Shown: positions 1 through 8,517 of the stretch, one piece after another
How positions within the stretch are numbered: the stretch's first letter is position 1
Layout of the letters: the number at the start of each line of letters is the position of its first letter
From: CAZKEW01 sp964558915
Lineage (GTDB): Bacteria > Acidobacteriota > Aminicenantia > Aminicenantales > UBA8522
Assembly (NCBI GenBank): GCA_964558915.1
Contig: CAZLFV010000013.1
Coordinates: 1-40,964 of the forward strand
Reading direction: 5' to 3'
DNA: 40,964 bases
Notes under the pieces: model-generated
What the model was told of the DNA's origin: nothing
What the model saw: the letters and a program-made list of their open reading frames with translations, nothing else
Databases searched by the model: none
Translations under genes and position numbers: made by a program

Positions 1-483
1 GTCTCGGGGTCGCTCCTCTTCATTCTGATGCACGGGCTGTCCAAGGCCGGACTCTTCCTTTGCGCGGGCATCGTTATTCACTCTACGCACAAGCGGGACA
101 TCAGGGAAATGGGTGGGCTCATAAAAACTATGCCCATCACTGCGGTTGCGTTTCTCCTTTCTGCCTTTTCCGTCATCGGCATTCCGCCCTTCGGCGGGTT
201 TTTCTCTAAATTCCTGGTCATCATGGGAACGGTAAAGGCGGGCCTGGTTTGGGTCGCTGCGGTCGCGCTCTTTACCGCCGTCCTGACCATGTTTTATCTT
301 TTCAAGGTGTTCAGCCAGGTTTTCCTGGGTGAGCCCAGAGTCCTTGCCCCTGAAAAGACAAGGTCAATGGTTTTCGTCGTCGCCCTGCTCGCCGTCCTTT
401 CGCTTGTCGCGGGCATCTTTGTATCCTATCCCGCCAAGCTGGCTGAGATTGCGACGAGCCAGATCAATTGGTGGCTCAAATGA
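1..483 (+). CDS. Antiporter-like subunit (NuoN/MrpD type) of the energy-converting hydrogenase, 5' truncated
   Basis: The frame is open from base 1, so the gene begins outside the window; about 160 C-terminal residues are visible. They hold the conserved HGLSKAGLF segment (the lysine of the broken TM helix in complex-I antiporter subunits), the MGGL and IPPFGGFFSK motifs of the proton-conducting transporter family, and four or so hydrophobic helices. This places it in the NuoN/NuoM/MrpD/HyfB superfamily that translocates H+ or Na+. It overlaps the next gene by 4 bases (ATGA) and is the first visible member of the hydrogenase operon. Which of L, M or N it matches best cannot be settled from a fragment; N-like is inferred because clear L- and M-like genes follow. 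Confidence 0.85.
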   Translation, partial: VSGSLLFILMHGLSKAGLFLCAGIVIHSTHKRDIREMGGLIKTMPITAVAFLLSAFSVIGIPPFGGFFSKFLVIMGTVKAGLVWVAAVALFTAVLTMFYLFKVFSQVFLGEPRVLAPEKTRSMVFVVALLAVLSLVAGIFVSYPAKLAEIATSQINWWLK

Positions 484-2345
484 CGCCGAACATGCTCTTG
501 TGGATGATTTTTCTGCCGGCGGCTGCTGCCGTCGTTTGCCTGCTCATCCCTTCGCGCGTCAAGATCCTGAGAGAGGGCATCGCCCTGCTCGCCTCTGTCG
601 CAGTCTGTTATCTTGCCTACGCCCTTTTCCAGGTGAAGAACCTCGAATTCCGCCTGCCCTGGATGGGACAGGGCATCAAATTTGAGTTGCGGCTCTACCA
701 TTTCTCGAGCTTTATCCTTCTTGGCTTGGCCGGCTTCCTCTTCCTGATTACGCTGTACTCGACCGTCAAGATGAGGAACCACCCCCGTGGGCGTGAGTAC
801 TACGCTTACGTGTTACTCTCGGCCGCCCTGTCGAACGGAGCTGTGCTCGCTGACAATTTCGTCCCCTTGGTCTTCTTCTGGGAAGGGCTGCTCCTCACCC
901 TTTACGGCCTGATTTCGGTCGGCGGCCAAAAATCGAACCGCACCGCGGTCAAGGCGTTTATCATCAGCGGGTTCTGCGACTTTGCGATGCTCCTGGGCAT
1001 CGGCATCCTCTGGGTGACAACCGGCACGCTGACGATGTCGCTAGTTTCAGTCAAGCCCGAGGGTCTGGCCGGTGTCGGGTTCATTATGATGATGATCGGC
1101 GCTATCGGCAAAGCGGGTGCCATGCCGTTCCACACTTGGATCCCGGATGCCGCCATCGACGCGCCGGTGAGCTTCATGGCCTTCATGCCGGCGGCCTTCG
1201 AAAAACTGCTGGGCATCTATCTTCTGGCGCGAATCACGCTTGACTTTTTCCAGCTGGAAAAAAACAGCGCCCTGGCGATCGTCCTCATGATCATCGGAGC
1301 GGCGACCATCGTCTTCGCCGTCTTCATGGCGCTCGTGCAGAAGGATTTCAAGCGGCTGTTGTCTTACCATGCCGTCAGCCAGGTAGGGTACATGGTCCTG
1401 GGCATCGGGACGGGCGTTCCCATCGGCATCGCCGGCGGGATTTTCCATATGATTAATCATGCTATGTATAAATGCGGGCTGTTCCTGAGCTCCGGCTCGG
1501 TCGAGCACCGCGCCGGCACAACGGAACTCAAGAAACTGGGCGGGCTGGCGAGAGAGATGCCGCTGACCGCCTTCGGTTTCAGCGTCTGCGCCCTGGCGAT
1601 CTCGGGCGTCTGGCCCCTGAACGGTTTCATTTCCAAAGAGATGGTCTTTCATGGCGCCCTCGAAACCGGCTACACGATCTTCGCCATTGCCGCCTGGGTC
1701 GGGGCCATCTTTACCTTCGCTTCATTCCTCAAGGCCGGTCACTCTGTCTTTTTCGGCCCGAGAACCCAGGAGGTCGCCAAAGTCAAGGAAAGCGAAGCGG
1801 CCGTTTTCATCCCGATCCTGGTTTTGGCGTTCCTGTGCATCACCTTCGGTGTTTACAATAAGCTCCCTCTGACGCAGTTCATCCAGCCGATCCTTGAAGG
1901 TCACGTCGAGGCTGGAGAGAGCCTTGACTTCACGGCGCACGCCCTGAGCCTCTTCAATCCTGTGGCCGGGATTTCCGTGCTCTGCCTGCTCCTGGCGCTG
2001 GCGCTCCACTTTTACGGTTGGAAGCGCGGGGACAAGAAAGCGCATCTTGCCTCCGAGCCCGTCCACAAGTTCCCGGTGATGAAAACCATCTATGACTTGG
2101 CCGAAGCCCGGATCTTTGATATTTATGAGCAAGGCATCATCTTCCTGAGGAACTTTTCGACCGTTCTATTCAAGGGCATTGACCGGCCGATTGATTTCTT
2201 TTATGAGAAAATTGTAACGGCCACGGGCCGGGCCTTCACCAGTGTGCTGAGAAAGGCCCACACCGGCCATTACGCCAACTATTTGGCCTGGTGTATCGGC
2301 GGTTTGGTTCTCATTGCTGCCCTAATTAATTTGCTGCTAAAGTGA
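480..2345 (+). CDS. NuoL-like proton/sodium-translocating subunit of group 4 hydrogenase
   Basis: A 621-residue polytopic membrane protein of NuoL/MrpA-N type. Visible family motifs are FFWEGLLLTLYGL near residue 130, GKAGAMPFHTWIPDA near 210, the KRLLSYHAVSQVGYM helix near 300, and a SGVWPLNGFISKE segment near 380. It is longer than M- and N-type subunits, and the last about 100 residues resemble the NuoL C-terminal arm (an amphipathic stretch followed by a final TM helix), which in complex I forms the lateral helix along the antiporters. Start: ATG at 480 gives the usual 4-base overlap with the upstream stop; a TTG at 468 and ATG at 492 are alternatives. Role inferred: ion pumping coupled to hydrogen formation. 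Confidence 0.9.
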   Translation: MTPNMLLWMIFLPAAAAVVCLLIPSRVKILREGIALLASVAVCYLAYALFQVKNLEFRLPWMGQGIKFELRLYHFSSFILLGLAGFLFLITLYSTVKMRNHPRGREYYAYVLLSAALSNGAVLADNFVPLVFFWEGLLLTLYGLISVGGQKSNRTAVKAFIISGFCDFAMLLGIGILWVTTGTLTMSLVSVKPEGLAGVGFIMMMIGAIGKAGAMPFHTWIPDAAIDAPVSFMAFMPAAFEKLLGIYLLARITLDFFQLEKNSALAIVLMIIGAATIVFAVFMALVQKDFKRLLSYHAVSQVGYMVLGIGTGVPIGIAGGIFHMINHAMYKCGLFLSSGSVEHRAGTTELKKLGGLAREMPLTAFGFSVCALAISGVWPLNGFISKEMVFHGALETGYTIFAIAAWVGAIFTFASFLKAGHSVFFGPRTQEVAKVKESEAAVFIPILVLAFLCITFGVYNKLPLTQFIQPILEGHVEAGESLDFTAHALSLFNPVAGISVLCLLLALALHFYGWKRGDKKAHLASEPVHKFPVMKTIYDLAEARIFDIYEQGIIFLRNFSTVLFKGIDRPIDFFYEKIVTATGRAFTSVLRKAHTGHYANYLAWCIGGLVLIAALINLLLK

Positions 2346-2380
2346 TAAAATGGAATGTTTGAGGATATAGAGGAGGACAT

Positions 2381-3862
2381 TTGATTTTCCTGTTTATCGG
2401 ATTGCCGCTCTTGGTCGCCGCAGTGCTTCCGTTGATCGGGAAGGTTTCAAAAAAAATACTACCCGACATTTTGGCGAACGCTGTCTTCCTCTTTCTGTTC
2501 GTTTTGGCAATCACCAGCGGCCGGGCAATGATCAGCCAGGGGCCTGTCCTCCGGCGGCTTGACTGGCTGGGCGAGCCGATTAACATCCAGGTTGCGGTGG
2601 ATGGTTTCAGCCTCTTCATGCTGATGGCCATCGCCCTCGTGACCTTATGCGTCGGACTGTTCTCCATTGATTATATGGACCACTACGGCTCCAAGGCGAA
2701 TTACTATGCTCTGCTTCTGATGATGATGACGGGGATGAACGGGCTCGTGCTGGTGACCGATTTCTTCAGTATTTACCTTTTCCTGGAGGTCGCAGCGATC
2801 GCTTCCTATGCTCTCGTCGCTTATGGTCTGGAACATGATGAGCTCGAGGCTTCATTCAAGTACCTGATGCTCTCGGTCATCGCCTCCGCCGCCATCCTCT
2901 TCAGCATCGTCGTAATTTACAGCCTGACGGGAAGCCTTGGTTTCGTCGCCGTGGGCGAGGGGCTCCGGGCTCTGGATGCCGGACTGGTGGTCGGGTTTTG
3001 CGCCGCCCTCTTCATTATGGGTTTTGGGCTGAAGGCCGCGCTGATTCCGTTCCACGCCTGGCTGCCGGATGCGCACCCTTCGGCGCCCGCTCCGATCTCT
3101 GCCATCCTTTCAGGCCTGCTCATTAAAGTTTCCGGTGTCTATGCCCTGACCAGGATATTCTTTAATGTTTTCGGCCTGACAGCCACCCTGTCCCAGGTCT
3201 TAATGTGGCTTGGCGCCGTTTCCATCGTCGTCGCGGCGTTCCTGGCACTCGGCCAGGAAGACTTGAAGCGCCTGCTGGCTTATTCCTCGATCAGCCAAGT
3301 CGGGTATGTCGTCCTGGGATTGGGGATAGGCACTCCGCTCGGGATCGCCGGCGGGCTCTTCCACCTCTTTAATCACGCCCTGGCTAAGGGGCTCCTGTTC
3401 TTGAATTCCGGGTCGGTCCAGATGGCCACGGGCACACGGAACATGGACGAAATGGGCGGGCTGGCCAAGCGGATGCCCCTGACCGCGGCCACGAGCATCG
3501 TTGGTTCGCTTTCGATCTCGGGCGTCCCTCCGCTCAGCGGGTTCTGGAGCAAATTAATCATCATTATCGCTCTTGTTCAGTCGGGCGAATGGGTTCTTGC
3601 CGTCATCGCCGTCCTGGCCAGCGTGCTGACGCTATGGTACTACCTGCTTTTTCAGCGCAAGGCCTTTTTCGGAAAGCTCAACGAGCGCTGGACGGCCATC
3701 AAAGAGGCGCCTTTCTGGATGACGGCAGCGACGGTCATTCTCGCTCTTCTCACGGTCGGAATCGGCATTGTTTTCACTTTTGTCATAAGATCCTGGATCC
3801 AGCCGGCTTCCGACGTGCTGGTCCAGGGAATTCATCTCGTCGTTGGGTCTTGGGGATTTTAA
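2381..3862 (+). CDS. NuoM/MrpD-like antiporter subunit of group 4 hydrogenase
   Basis: A 493-residue membrane protein with about 14 hydrophobic helices and the proton-conducting transporter signature: DFFSIYLFLEVAAIASY near residue 125 (conserved Glu of TM5), GLKAALIPFHAWLPDAH near 220, LKRLLAYSSISQVGY near 300, and HALAKGLLFL near 335. Length and motifs fit NuoM/MrpD/HyfF. The start is TTG at 2381, chosen because a perfect AGGAGG lies 4 bases upstream (2371-2376) and no closer ATG is in frame. It is separated from the L-like gene by 35 bases and from the J-like gene by 3, so it is the third antiporter-like subunit of the same complex. Confidence 0.9.
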   Translation: MIFLFIGLPLLVAAVLPLIGKVSKKILPDILANAVFLFLFVLAITSGRAMISQGPVLRRLDWLGEPINIQVAVDGFSLFMLMAIALVTLCVGLFSIDYMDHYGSKANYYALLLMMMTGMNGLVLVTDFFSIYLFLEVAAIASYALVAYGLEHDELEASFKYLMLSVIASAAILFSIVVIYSLTGSLGFVAVGEGLRALDAGLVVGFCAALFIMGFGLKAALIPFHAWLPDAHPSAPAPISAILSGLLIKVSGVYALTRIFFNVFGLTATLSQVLMWLGAVSIVVAAFLALGQEDLKRLLAYSSISQVGYVVLGLGIGTPLGIAGGLFHLFNHALAKGLLFLNSGSVQMATGTRNMDEMGGLAKRMPLTAATSIVGSLSISGVPPLSGFWSKLIIIIALVQSGEWVLAVIAVLASVLTLWYYLLFQRKAFFGKLNERWTAIKEAPFWMTAATVILALLTVGIGIVFTFVIRSWIQPASDVLVQGIHLVVGSWGF

Positions 3863-3865
3863 AAG

Positions 3866-4348
3866 ATGATTCTGCAAATAGCGCTTTTGTCTGGATTGGT
3901 CCTCTTCTCCATCCTGGCAATCCTGTCCAAGGACCTGCTCCGGTCGGCTATTAGCCTCGCCATCGCCAGCCTCTTTCTTGGGATCATCTTTTTCCGGATG
4001 AAAGCTCCTTACGCCGGCGTTTTTGAGATCTCGGTCGTGGCCGGGTTGATCACGGTTCTTTTCATCCTGACCATCGCCCTGACCAAAGCCGAGGGCGATG
4101 TCCGGGAATCCAACCTCGCCAAGATCGTATTTCCGCTATTCTTTGTCGTTTTCATCATCATTGATGTGCTTGTCATGAAAGGCCTGATCCAGAAGATTCC
4201 GACGCTCCCGGGCTCGGCGGATCAGGGCACCTTTGGAGATGTCCTCTGGAAACAAAGGACCTTTGACCTAGTCGGCCAGCTTGCCGTTATTCTCGCGGGA
4301 GTGTTTTCTGTATTGGCCTTATTCCGGAAAAGGGACAAAGATGAATAG
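3866..4348 (+). CDS. NuoJ-like membrane subunit
   Basis: 160 residues with five predicted TM helices. The stretch APYAGVFEISVVAGLITVLF (about residues 47-66) corresponds to the pi-bulge helix region of NuoJ/Nqo10 (ND6), a mobile helix in the coupling path of complex I. A loop of about 40 residues precedes the last helix. The gene lies 3 bases after the M-like gene and overlaps the K-like gene by 8 bases, which implies translational coupling. In Mrp/Mbh-type systems the equivalent is MbhD or the MrpA C-terminal part; the free-standing length here favours NuoJ. Assignment rests on helix pattern, local motif and operon position. Confidence 0.75.
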   Translation: MILQIALLSGLVLFSILAILSKDLLRSAISLAIASLFLGIIFFRMKAPYAGVFEISVVAGLITVLFILTIALTKAEGDVRESNLAKIVFPLFFVVFIIIDVLVMKGLIQKIPTLPGSADQGTFGDVLWKQRTFDLVGQLAVILAGVFSVLALFRKRDKDE

Positions 4349-4649
4349 CACCTGGTTTATGTACCTCGGCTTTTCCGCCGTTCTCCTGTTCGTGGGCATC
4401 TACTGCTTGCTGACCATGCGAAACCTGATCAAGCTGTTTATCGGCATCGAAATCATCAGCAAGGCCGTGAGCCTGGCGTTGCTGACCAGCGGGGTCGTCA
4501 GGAACAACGTCCTCCTGGCCCAGAGCCTTGTGATTACCTTTATTGTGGTCGAGGTTAGCCTCGTAGCAACCGCCCTGGCCATTATCATTAATATCTACAG
4601 GCACACCAAAAGCCTGGACGTTCGTAAGCTCACGAAACTCAAAGGGTAA
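4341..4649 (+). CDS. NuoK-like membrane subunit
   Basis: 102 residues and three TM helices, the exact size of NuoK/MrpC/HyfE N-domain. The conserved glutamate of the first buried helix is seen in FIGIEIISKAVSLAL (about residues 33-47), and a second in ITFIVVEVSLVATALAI (about 66-82); both belong to the conserved ion path of the family. Start is ATG at 4341, which overlaps the stop of the J-like gene (ATGAATAG); an in-frame start 20 codons upstream is unlikely because it would add a non-homologous soluble extension. The J-K order is that of nuo operons. Confidence 0.85.
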   Translation: MNSTWFMYLGFSAVLLFVGIYCLLTMRNLIKLFIGIEIISKAVSLALLTSGVVRNNVLLAQSLVITFIVVEVSLVATALAIIINIYRHTKSLDVRKLTKLKG

Positions 4650-4652
4650 ACC

Positions 4653-4985
4653 ATGAAAGGGATTGACTTACTCATATCGCCGCCCGTGGCCTTCGTCCTC
4701 TATCTCCTTTTCGTTTTCCTGGTCTATCTTTTGGGAAAGCGCATGGCTCCCAAGCTCAACAAGGTCGGTGGCAAGCTTACGACCTATGCCTGCGGCGAAG
4801 ATATCCCGGGCGCCAAGGTCCAGTTTGGCTACCGGCTGTTCTTTTTTATCGCCCTGTTCTTCACCATTATGCATGTGGCCGCACTCATGATCGCGACCGT
4901 CCCTTCGGGAAAAATTGTCATCTTTGCCGTGCTGTATCTAGCTGTGATTTTCCTGTCGATTATGGCGCTTGTGACAAGGAGTTAG
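4653..4985 (+). CDS. NuoA-like membrane subunit
   Basis: 110 residues with three TM helices and the loop motif TTYACGEDIPGAKVQFGYR (about 43-61), which matches the NuoA/Nqo7 pattern YxCGxDxxG...F. In complex I this loop (TM1-2) sits at the entrance of the quinone cavity and carries a conserved Cys; that Cys is present here. The acidic residue that follows in TM2 of NuoA (the FDVE segment) is not conserved: the region reads FFTIMHVAAL. Spaced 3 bases from the K-like gene and 1 base from the B-like gene. Most Hyc/Hyf/Ech hydrogenases lack a recognisable NuoA, so its presence is noteworthy. Confidence 0.75.
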   Translation: MKGIDLLISPPVAFVLYLLFVFLVYLLGKRMAPKLNKVGGKLTTYACGEDIPGAKVQFGYRLFFFIALFFTIMHVAALMIATVPSGKIVIFAVLYLAVIFLSIMALVTRS

Positions 4986-4986
4986 A

Positions 4987-5406
4987 ATGCTCGACCGACT
5001 TGTGCGCTGGTCCCGGATCAAGTCTCCGTGGATCCTGCATCTCAATTCGGGTGCCTGCAACGCCTGCGACATCGAGGTCGTGGCAGCGCTGACGCCCCGG
5101 TTCGACGTCGAACGGCTTGGGGTGCTCCTCAAGGCCACGCCCCGGCACGCCGATGTCATCATTGCCACTGGTCCGGTAACCCGGCAGATTAAAGACCGCA
5201 TTGTCCGCATCTATGAGCAAACGCCCGACCCGAAATTCGTGATCGCCGTGGGGGCCTGCGCCATGTCGGGCTGCGTTTACCGCGGCGCTTACAATATTAT
5301 GGGAGGCCTAGACCAGGTCATCCCCGTCAACGTGTACGTCCCCGGCTGCCCGGCCCGGCCGGATGCCATCCTGGACGGCGTCGTCAAGCTTCTTGGGACA
5401 TTATAG
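4987..5406 (+). CDS. [NiFe] hydrogenase small subunit, group 4 (NuoB-like)
   Basis: 139 residues. It carries the proximal [4Fe-4S] cluster next to the catalytic site: ligands Cys24 and Cys27 in GACNACDIE, Cys91 in GACAMSG and Cys121 in PGCPARP. The CxxC spacing of the first pair is the hydrogenase/Ech/Hyc type, whereas true NuoB has two adjacent cysteines. The length is short because group 4 small subunits lack the second cluster domain of uptake hydrogenases. No Tat signal is present, as expected for a cytoplasmic-facing complex. Located between the A- and C-like genes, in nuo order A-B-C-D. Confidence 0.92.
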   Translation: MLDRLVRWSRIKSPWILHLNSGACNACDIEVVAALTPRFDVERLGVLLKATPRHADVIIATGPVTRQIKDRIVRIYEQTPDPKFVIAVGACAMSGCVYRGAYNIMGGLDQVIPVNVYVPGCPARPDAILDGVVKLLGTL

Positions 5407-5420
5407 AATTTGAGGACTCT

Positions 5421-5894
5421 ATGACTGACGTTGAAATCATGGACAAGGCAAAAAGCCTCTTCGGCGACAAGATCGTCGAGATGACGAATCCTGCGGCGAG
5501 GCGTATCTTTATAAAAGTAGAGCCCCAGAACCTAGTGCCTCTCATAGCTGGCTTACGCAGAGACCTGAACATTACCTATGTGGCGACCATCAGCGGCGTG
5601 GATTTGGGCGAGTCCTTCGAGATACTCTATCATTTCGGCCATGAGCACGGCAGCCTCACCGTCCGCACCCAAGTTCCACGGACCAACCCGCATGTCGAGA
5701 GCATCTGCTCCGTCATTCCAGGAGCGATCTTTTATGAGCGGGAGCTCCAGGACATGTTCGGAATGATCGTTGATCATATTCCCGACCCCAGGCCGCTCAT
5801 CTTGCCCGATGACTGGCCAGCCAGCAATTTTCCTCTGAGGAAGGACTGGAAATACGAACGCCCCCCCGAAATCATTCCCGGAGGAAAGAAATGA
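5421..5894 (+). CDS. NuoC-like 30-kDa subunit of the hydrogenase
   Basis: 157 residues, soluble. The C-terminal half holds the 30-kDa subunit signature: SICSVIPGAIFYERELQDMFG (first part about 91-105) followed by the conserved HIPDPRPLILPDDWP segment and a FPLRKDW end. The subunit buttresses the large subunit in complex I, Mbh and Ech-type enzymes. In Hyc and Hyf this domain is fused to the large subunit; here it is separate, as in complex I and Mbh. It overlaps the following large-subunit gene by 4 bases (ATGA). Preceded by a short 14-base gap with GAGGAC as a weak ribosome site. Confidence 0.88.
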   Translation: MTDVEIMDKAKSLFGDKIVEMTNPAARRIFIKVEPQNLVPLIAGLRRDLNITYVATISGVDLGESFEILYHFGHEHGSLTVRTQVPRTNPHVESICSVIPGAIFYERELQDMFGMIVDHIPDPRPLILPDDWPASNFPLRKDWKYERPPEIIPGGKK

Positions 5895-7093
5895 AGTTCA
5901 CCATCCCCATCGGCCCGCAGCACCCCGCTCTCAAAGAGCCGATCAGCCTGAGAATGACCGTCGACGGCGAGGTCATCCGGGACGCGGACATCCGCCTGGG
6001 CTACAACCACCGCGGGCTGGAAAAGCTGGCCGAGGAGAAAACCTGGATTCAGAATATTTATCTGACTGAGCGAATCTGCGGAATCTGTTCTCATTCTCAT
6101 TCTACCTGCTATGTCCAGGGTGTGGAAAAGCTCATGGAGATCACTCCGCCCAGGCGCGGCAATTATATCCGCTATCTCGTTTCCGAACTCGAACGGATCC
6201 ACAGCCACCTGCTCTGGTTGGGTGTCGCCGGCCATGAAGCCGGGTTTGATTCCTTCTTCATGTACACCTGGCGAGACCGGGAGGTCGTTATGGATATCCT
6301 GGAGATGATCTCCGGGAACCGCGTCCACTACGCCATCAATACTCTTGGTGGAGTCCGCCGCGACCTCGATGAGATGCAGGTCAAAAAAAGTCTCGATGGC
6401 ATCGACATCCTGAAGAAACGGAGCGAATACTACTTTAAGATCGGCGCAAACGAGCCGACCTTTGTGGCCCGGCTTGCCCGCGTCGGCTATTTGTCCAAGC
6501 AACAGGCCATAGACCTGTGCGCCGTCGGCCCGACCGCGCGCGCATCCGGTGTCCCCCGGGACGTCCGCAAGGACGACCCGCATGCCGTCTATGACGAGGT
6601 CCCCTTTGATGTCTGCACGGCGGATACGTGCGATGTCCTGGGACGGGTTGTCGTCCGGATCAAAGAACTTATGGAGTCGTATAAGATCTGCGAGTTCGTG
6701 CTCCGGAACCTCCCGGCCGGAGACATTGCCGTGAAAGCGCCGAGAAAGGCCAAGCCAAATGAATTCCTCAGCCGTTATGAAGCCCCTCGCGGAGAGAACA
6801 CGCACTACATTAAATCTAACGGGTCGGACAAACCGGAGAGGCTCAAGGTCCGGGCCCCCACCCTGGCCAACTATCCGGCCACGGTGGACATGCTCAAGAA
6901 CGGGTTTATCGCCGATATTCCGCTGATCTTCGCTGCGATCGACCCCTGCATCTGCTGCGCCGAGAGGACCGTCGAGCTCATCAACGGCCGGACCGGCGAG
7001 GAAAAATTTGTGCATTTCAGCGAGTTAAGAAAGATGGCCGAAGACCGGTTTAAGAAACTCCCTCCGAAAAGGAATGTTGAATGGCCGTTGTGA
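5891..7093 (+). CDS. [NiFe] hydrogenase large (catalytic) subunit, group 4 (NuoD-like)
   Basis: 400 residues. Both pairs of Ni-Fe ligands are intact: Cys63 and Cys66 with His70 in RICGICSHSH, and Cys353 and Cys356 in DPCICCAER, the group 4 forms of the L1 and L2 motifs. NuoD has lost these cysteines, so this is a hydrogenase rather than a quinone reductase. After Arg359 there is a 41-residue tail ending in EWPL; in HycE-type subunits such a tail is removed after metal insertion by a specific endopeptidase, and one is encoded at 8518-9045. The N-terminal IGPQHPAL and LGYNHRGLEKLAE motifs are shared with complex I. Reaction inferred: 2 H+ plus reduced ferredoxin to H2, coupled to ion export. 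Confidence 0.93.
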   Translation: MKFTIPIGPQHPALKEPISLRMTVDGEVIRDADIRLGYNHRGLEKLAEEKTWIQNIYLTERICGICSHSHSTCYVQGVEKLMEITPPRRGNYIRYLVSELERIHSHLLWLGVAGHEAGFDSFFMYTWRDREVVMDILEMISGNRVHYAINTLGGVRRDLDEMQVKKSLDGIDILKKRSEYYFKIGANEPTFVARLARVGYLSKQQAIDLCAVGPTARASGVPRDVRKDDPHAVYDEVPFDVCTADTCDVLGRVVVRIKELMESYKICEFVLRNLPAGDIAVKAPRKAKPNEFLSRYEAPRGENTHYIKSNGSDKPERLKVRAPTLANYPATVDMLKNGFIADIPLIFAAIDPCICCAERTVELINGRTGEEKFVHFSELRKMAEDRFKKLPPKRNVEWPL

Positions 7094-8052
7094 AAACGCT
7101 CCTCTATTTGCTGGTCTATCCGGGGATCATCTTTCTCTTTGTCTATTCGACATTCTGTGAATGGTACGATCGGAAAGTCTATGCCCGCCTCCAGAACAGG
7201 ATGGGTCCGACGCACACGGGACGCTGGGGGATACTTCAGCCGGTTGCCGATTTCTTCAAGCTCATGTCCAAGGAGGACGTCGTTCCCGATCAAGCAGACA
7301 AAACACTGTTCAATCTGCTTCCCATCGTTGGCCTGGCCATCGTCGGCACGGCCGGCCTGCTCCTGCCCGTCTGGCATTATGATCTCGCACAATCCGGGTT
7401 CAACTCGTTCTCAGGCGATATTATCGTCATCCTCTACCTTCTTAGCCTGCCGACATTGATCTTCTTCCTGGCCGGCTGGTCGTCCACGAACTATTTTTCG
7501 ACGATCGGCGGCACCCGGGTGCTGACCATGCTTTTCGGGTATGAGGTTCCCCTTTTTATGGCCGTCCTCAGCCCGGCGATCCTGGCCAATTCCTGGCGGC
7601 TCGTTGAAATCGCCGCTTTCTACCAGAAAAAGCCCTGGTTCATTTTGCCCAATCTTCTTGGGTTCGTCATCGCTCTGATTTGTGTCCAGGCCAAGCTCGA
7701 GCGGACGCCGTTTGATATTCCCCACGCCGAAACGGAAATCGTCGGCGGGACGTTCACCGAATATTCAGGAAAGAAATTGGCCCTCTTTCGCCTCATGACC
7801 GATATTGAACTCGTCGTCTCGAGCGGGCTCCTTGCTGCCGTCTTTTTGGGAGGCTTTCCCGGCGGCTTCGGGCTCGGCCTGCTGAATTTTATTGTCAAAA
7901 CGCTCTTTGTGATCTTTTTCCTGTCGCTCCTCCGGGCCCTGACCTCGAGAATCAGAGTGGACCAAGTTGTCTCCTTCGCCTGGAAATACCTGGCCCCCCT
8001 GGCCGTTCTCCAGCTTTTGATCGTCATCTTAATCAAGGGATTTTTGTTATGA
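7081..8052 (+). CDS. NuoH-like membrane anchor subunit (HycD/EchB type)
   Basis: 323 residues with about eight TM helices. Family motifs: ARLQNRMGPTHTGRWGILQP (about 35-54) and the following DFFKLMSKED, YEVPLFMAVLSPAIL near 155, and the acidic loop ERTPFDIPHAETEIVGG (about 208-224) that contacts the catalytic module and links redox chemistry to the proton channels. Length is typical for NuoH/HycD. The gene overlaps the large-subunit gene by 13 bases and the ferredoxin-like gene by 4, so it is translationally coupled to both. It anchors the peripheral arm and joins it to the antiporter subunits. Confidence 0.92.
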   Translation: MAVVKTLLYLLVYPGIIFLFVYSTFCEWYDRKVYARLQNRMGPTHTGRWGILQPVADFFKLMSKEDVVPDQADKTLFNLLPIVGLAIVGTAGLLLPVWHYDLAQSGFNSFSGDIIVILYLLSLPTLIFFLAGWSSTNYFSTIGGTRVLTMLFGYEVPLFMAVLSPAILANSWRLVEIAAFYQKKPWFILPNLLGFVIALICVQAKLERTPFDIPHAETEIVGGTFTEYSGKKLALFRLMTDIELVVSSGLLAAVFLGGFPGGFGLGLLNFIVKTLFVIFFLSLLRALTSRIRVDQVVSFAWKYLAPLAVLQLLIVILIKGFLL

Positions 8053-8495
8053 AAGTTGCGGTTTTTCTTCCGGAGCTCCTGCGGCATCTTTTTAAGAAGC
8101 CGGCTACGGTGGATTATCCGTTTAAGAAACTCGAGGTACCCAAGGACTTTCGCGGCACGCCCTTTCTTCATCCCGACCTCTGCATCGCCTGCCGGGCCTG
8201 TGAGAGGGACTGCCCGGCCGAGGCTATCGAGATCAGGTCGGTGAGCGAAGCTGAAAAGAAATTTGAAATGGTCATTCATAATGACCGCTGCATTCACTGC
8301 GCTCAGTGCGTGGACTCCTGCCCGGTTACGCCGATCAAGGCCATGGAAATGGACCACCAATTCGAGATTGCAGAGTTTGACCGCCATGATCTTAAAATGA
8401 AGTGGGAATTTGTGCGGGCGGTACTCAAGAAAGAGCCCAAGCCGGCGCCGCCAAAACCTGAATCCTCTCCGAAGACCGAGCCCGCGCAGTCCTGA
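8049..8495 (+). CDS. Polyferredoxin-like subunit, 2x[4Fe-4S] (NuoI-like)
   Basis: 148 residues with two classical [4Fe-4S] motifs: CIACRACERDCP (Cys45, 48, 51, 55) and CIHCAQCVDSCP (Cys81, 84, 87, 91). This is the NuoI/HycF/EchF-type electron-wire subunit that passes electrons from a donor, most likely ferredoxin since no NuoE/F/G genes follow, to the small subunit cluster. The N-terminal 40 residues include the amphipathic segment that lies on NuoH. The C-terminus is a charged, Pro/Lys-rich tail (about 125-148). It overlaps the NuoH-like gene by 4 bases. Confidence 0.92.
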   Translation: MKVAVFLPELLRHLFKKPATVDYPFKKLEVPKDFRGTPFLHPDLCIACRACERDCPAEAIEIRSVSEAEKKFEMVIHNDRCIHCAQCVDSCPVTPIKAMEMDHQFEIAEFDRHDLKMKWEFVRAVLKKEPKPAPPKPESSPKTEPAQS

Positions 8496-8517
8496 AAACG
8501 CCGTTTTTTCATTAGCC

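Noticed and set aside
5774..7015. A 413-codon open frame on the minus strand opposite the hydrogenase large-subunit gene
   Set aside because: The plus strand encodes a well-conserved catalytic subunit; the antisense product has no recognisable motif and high-GC codon bias creates such frames.
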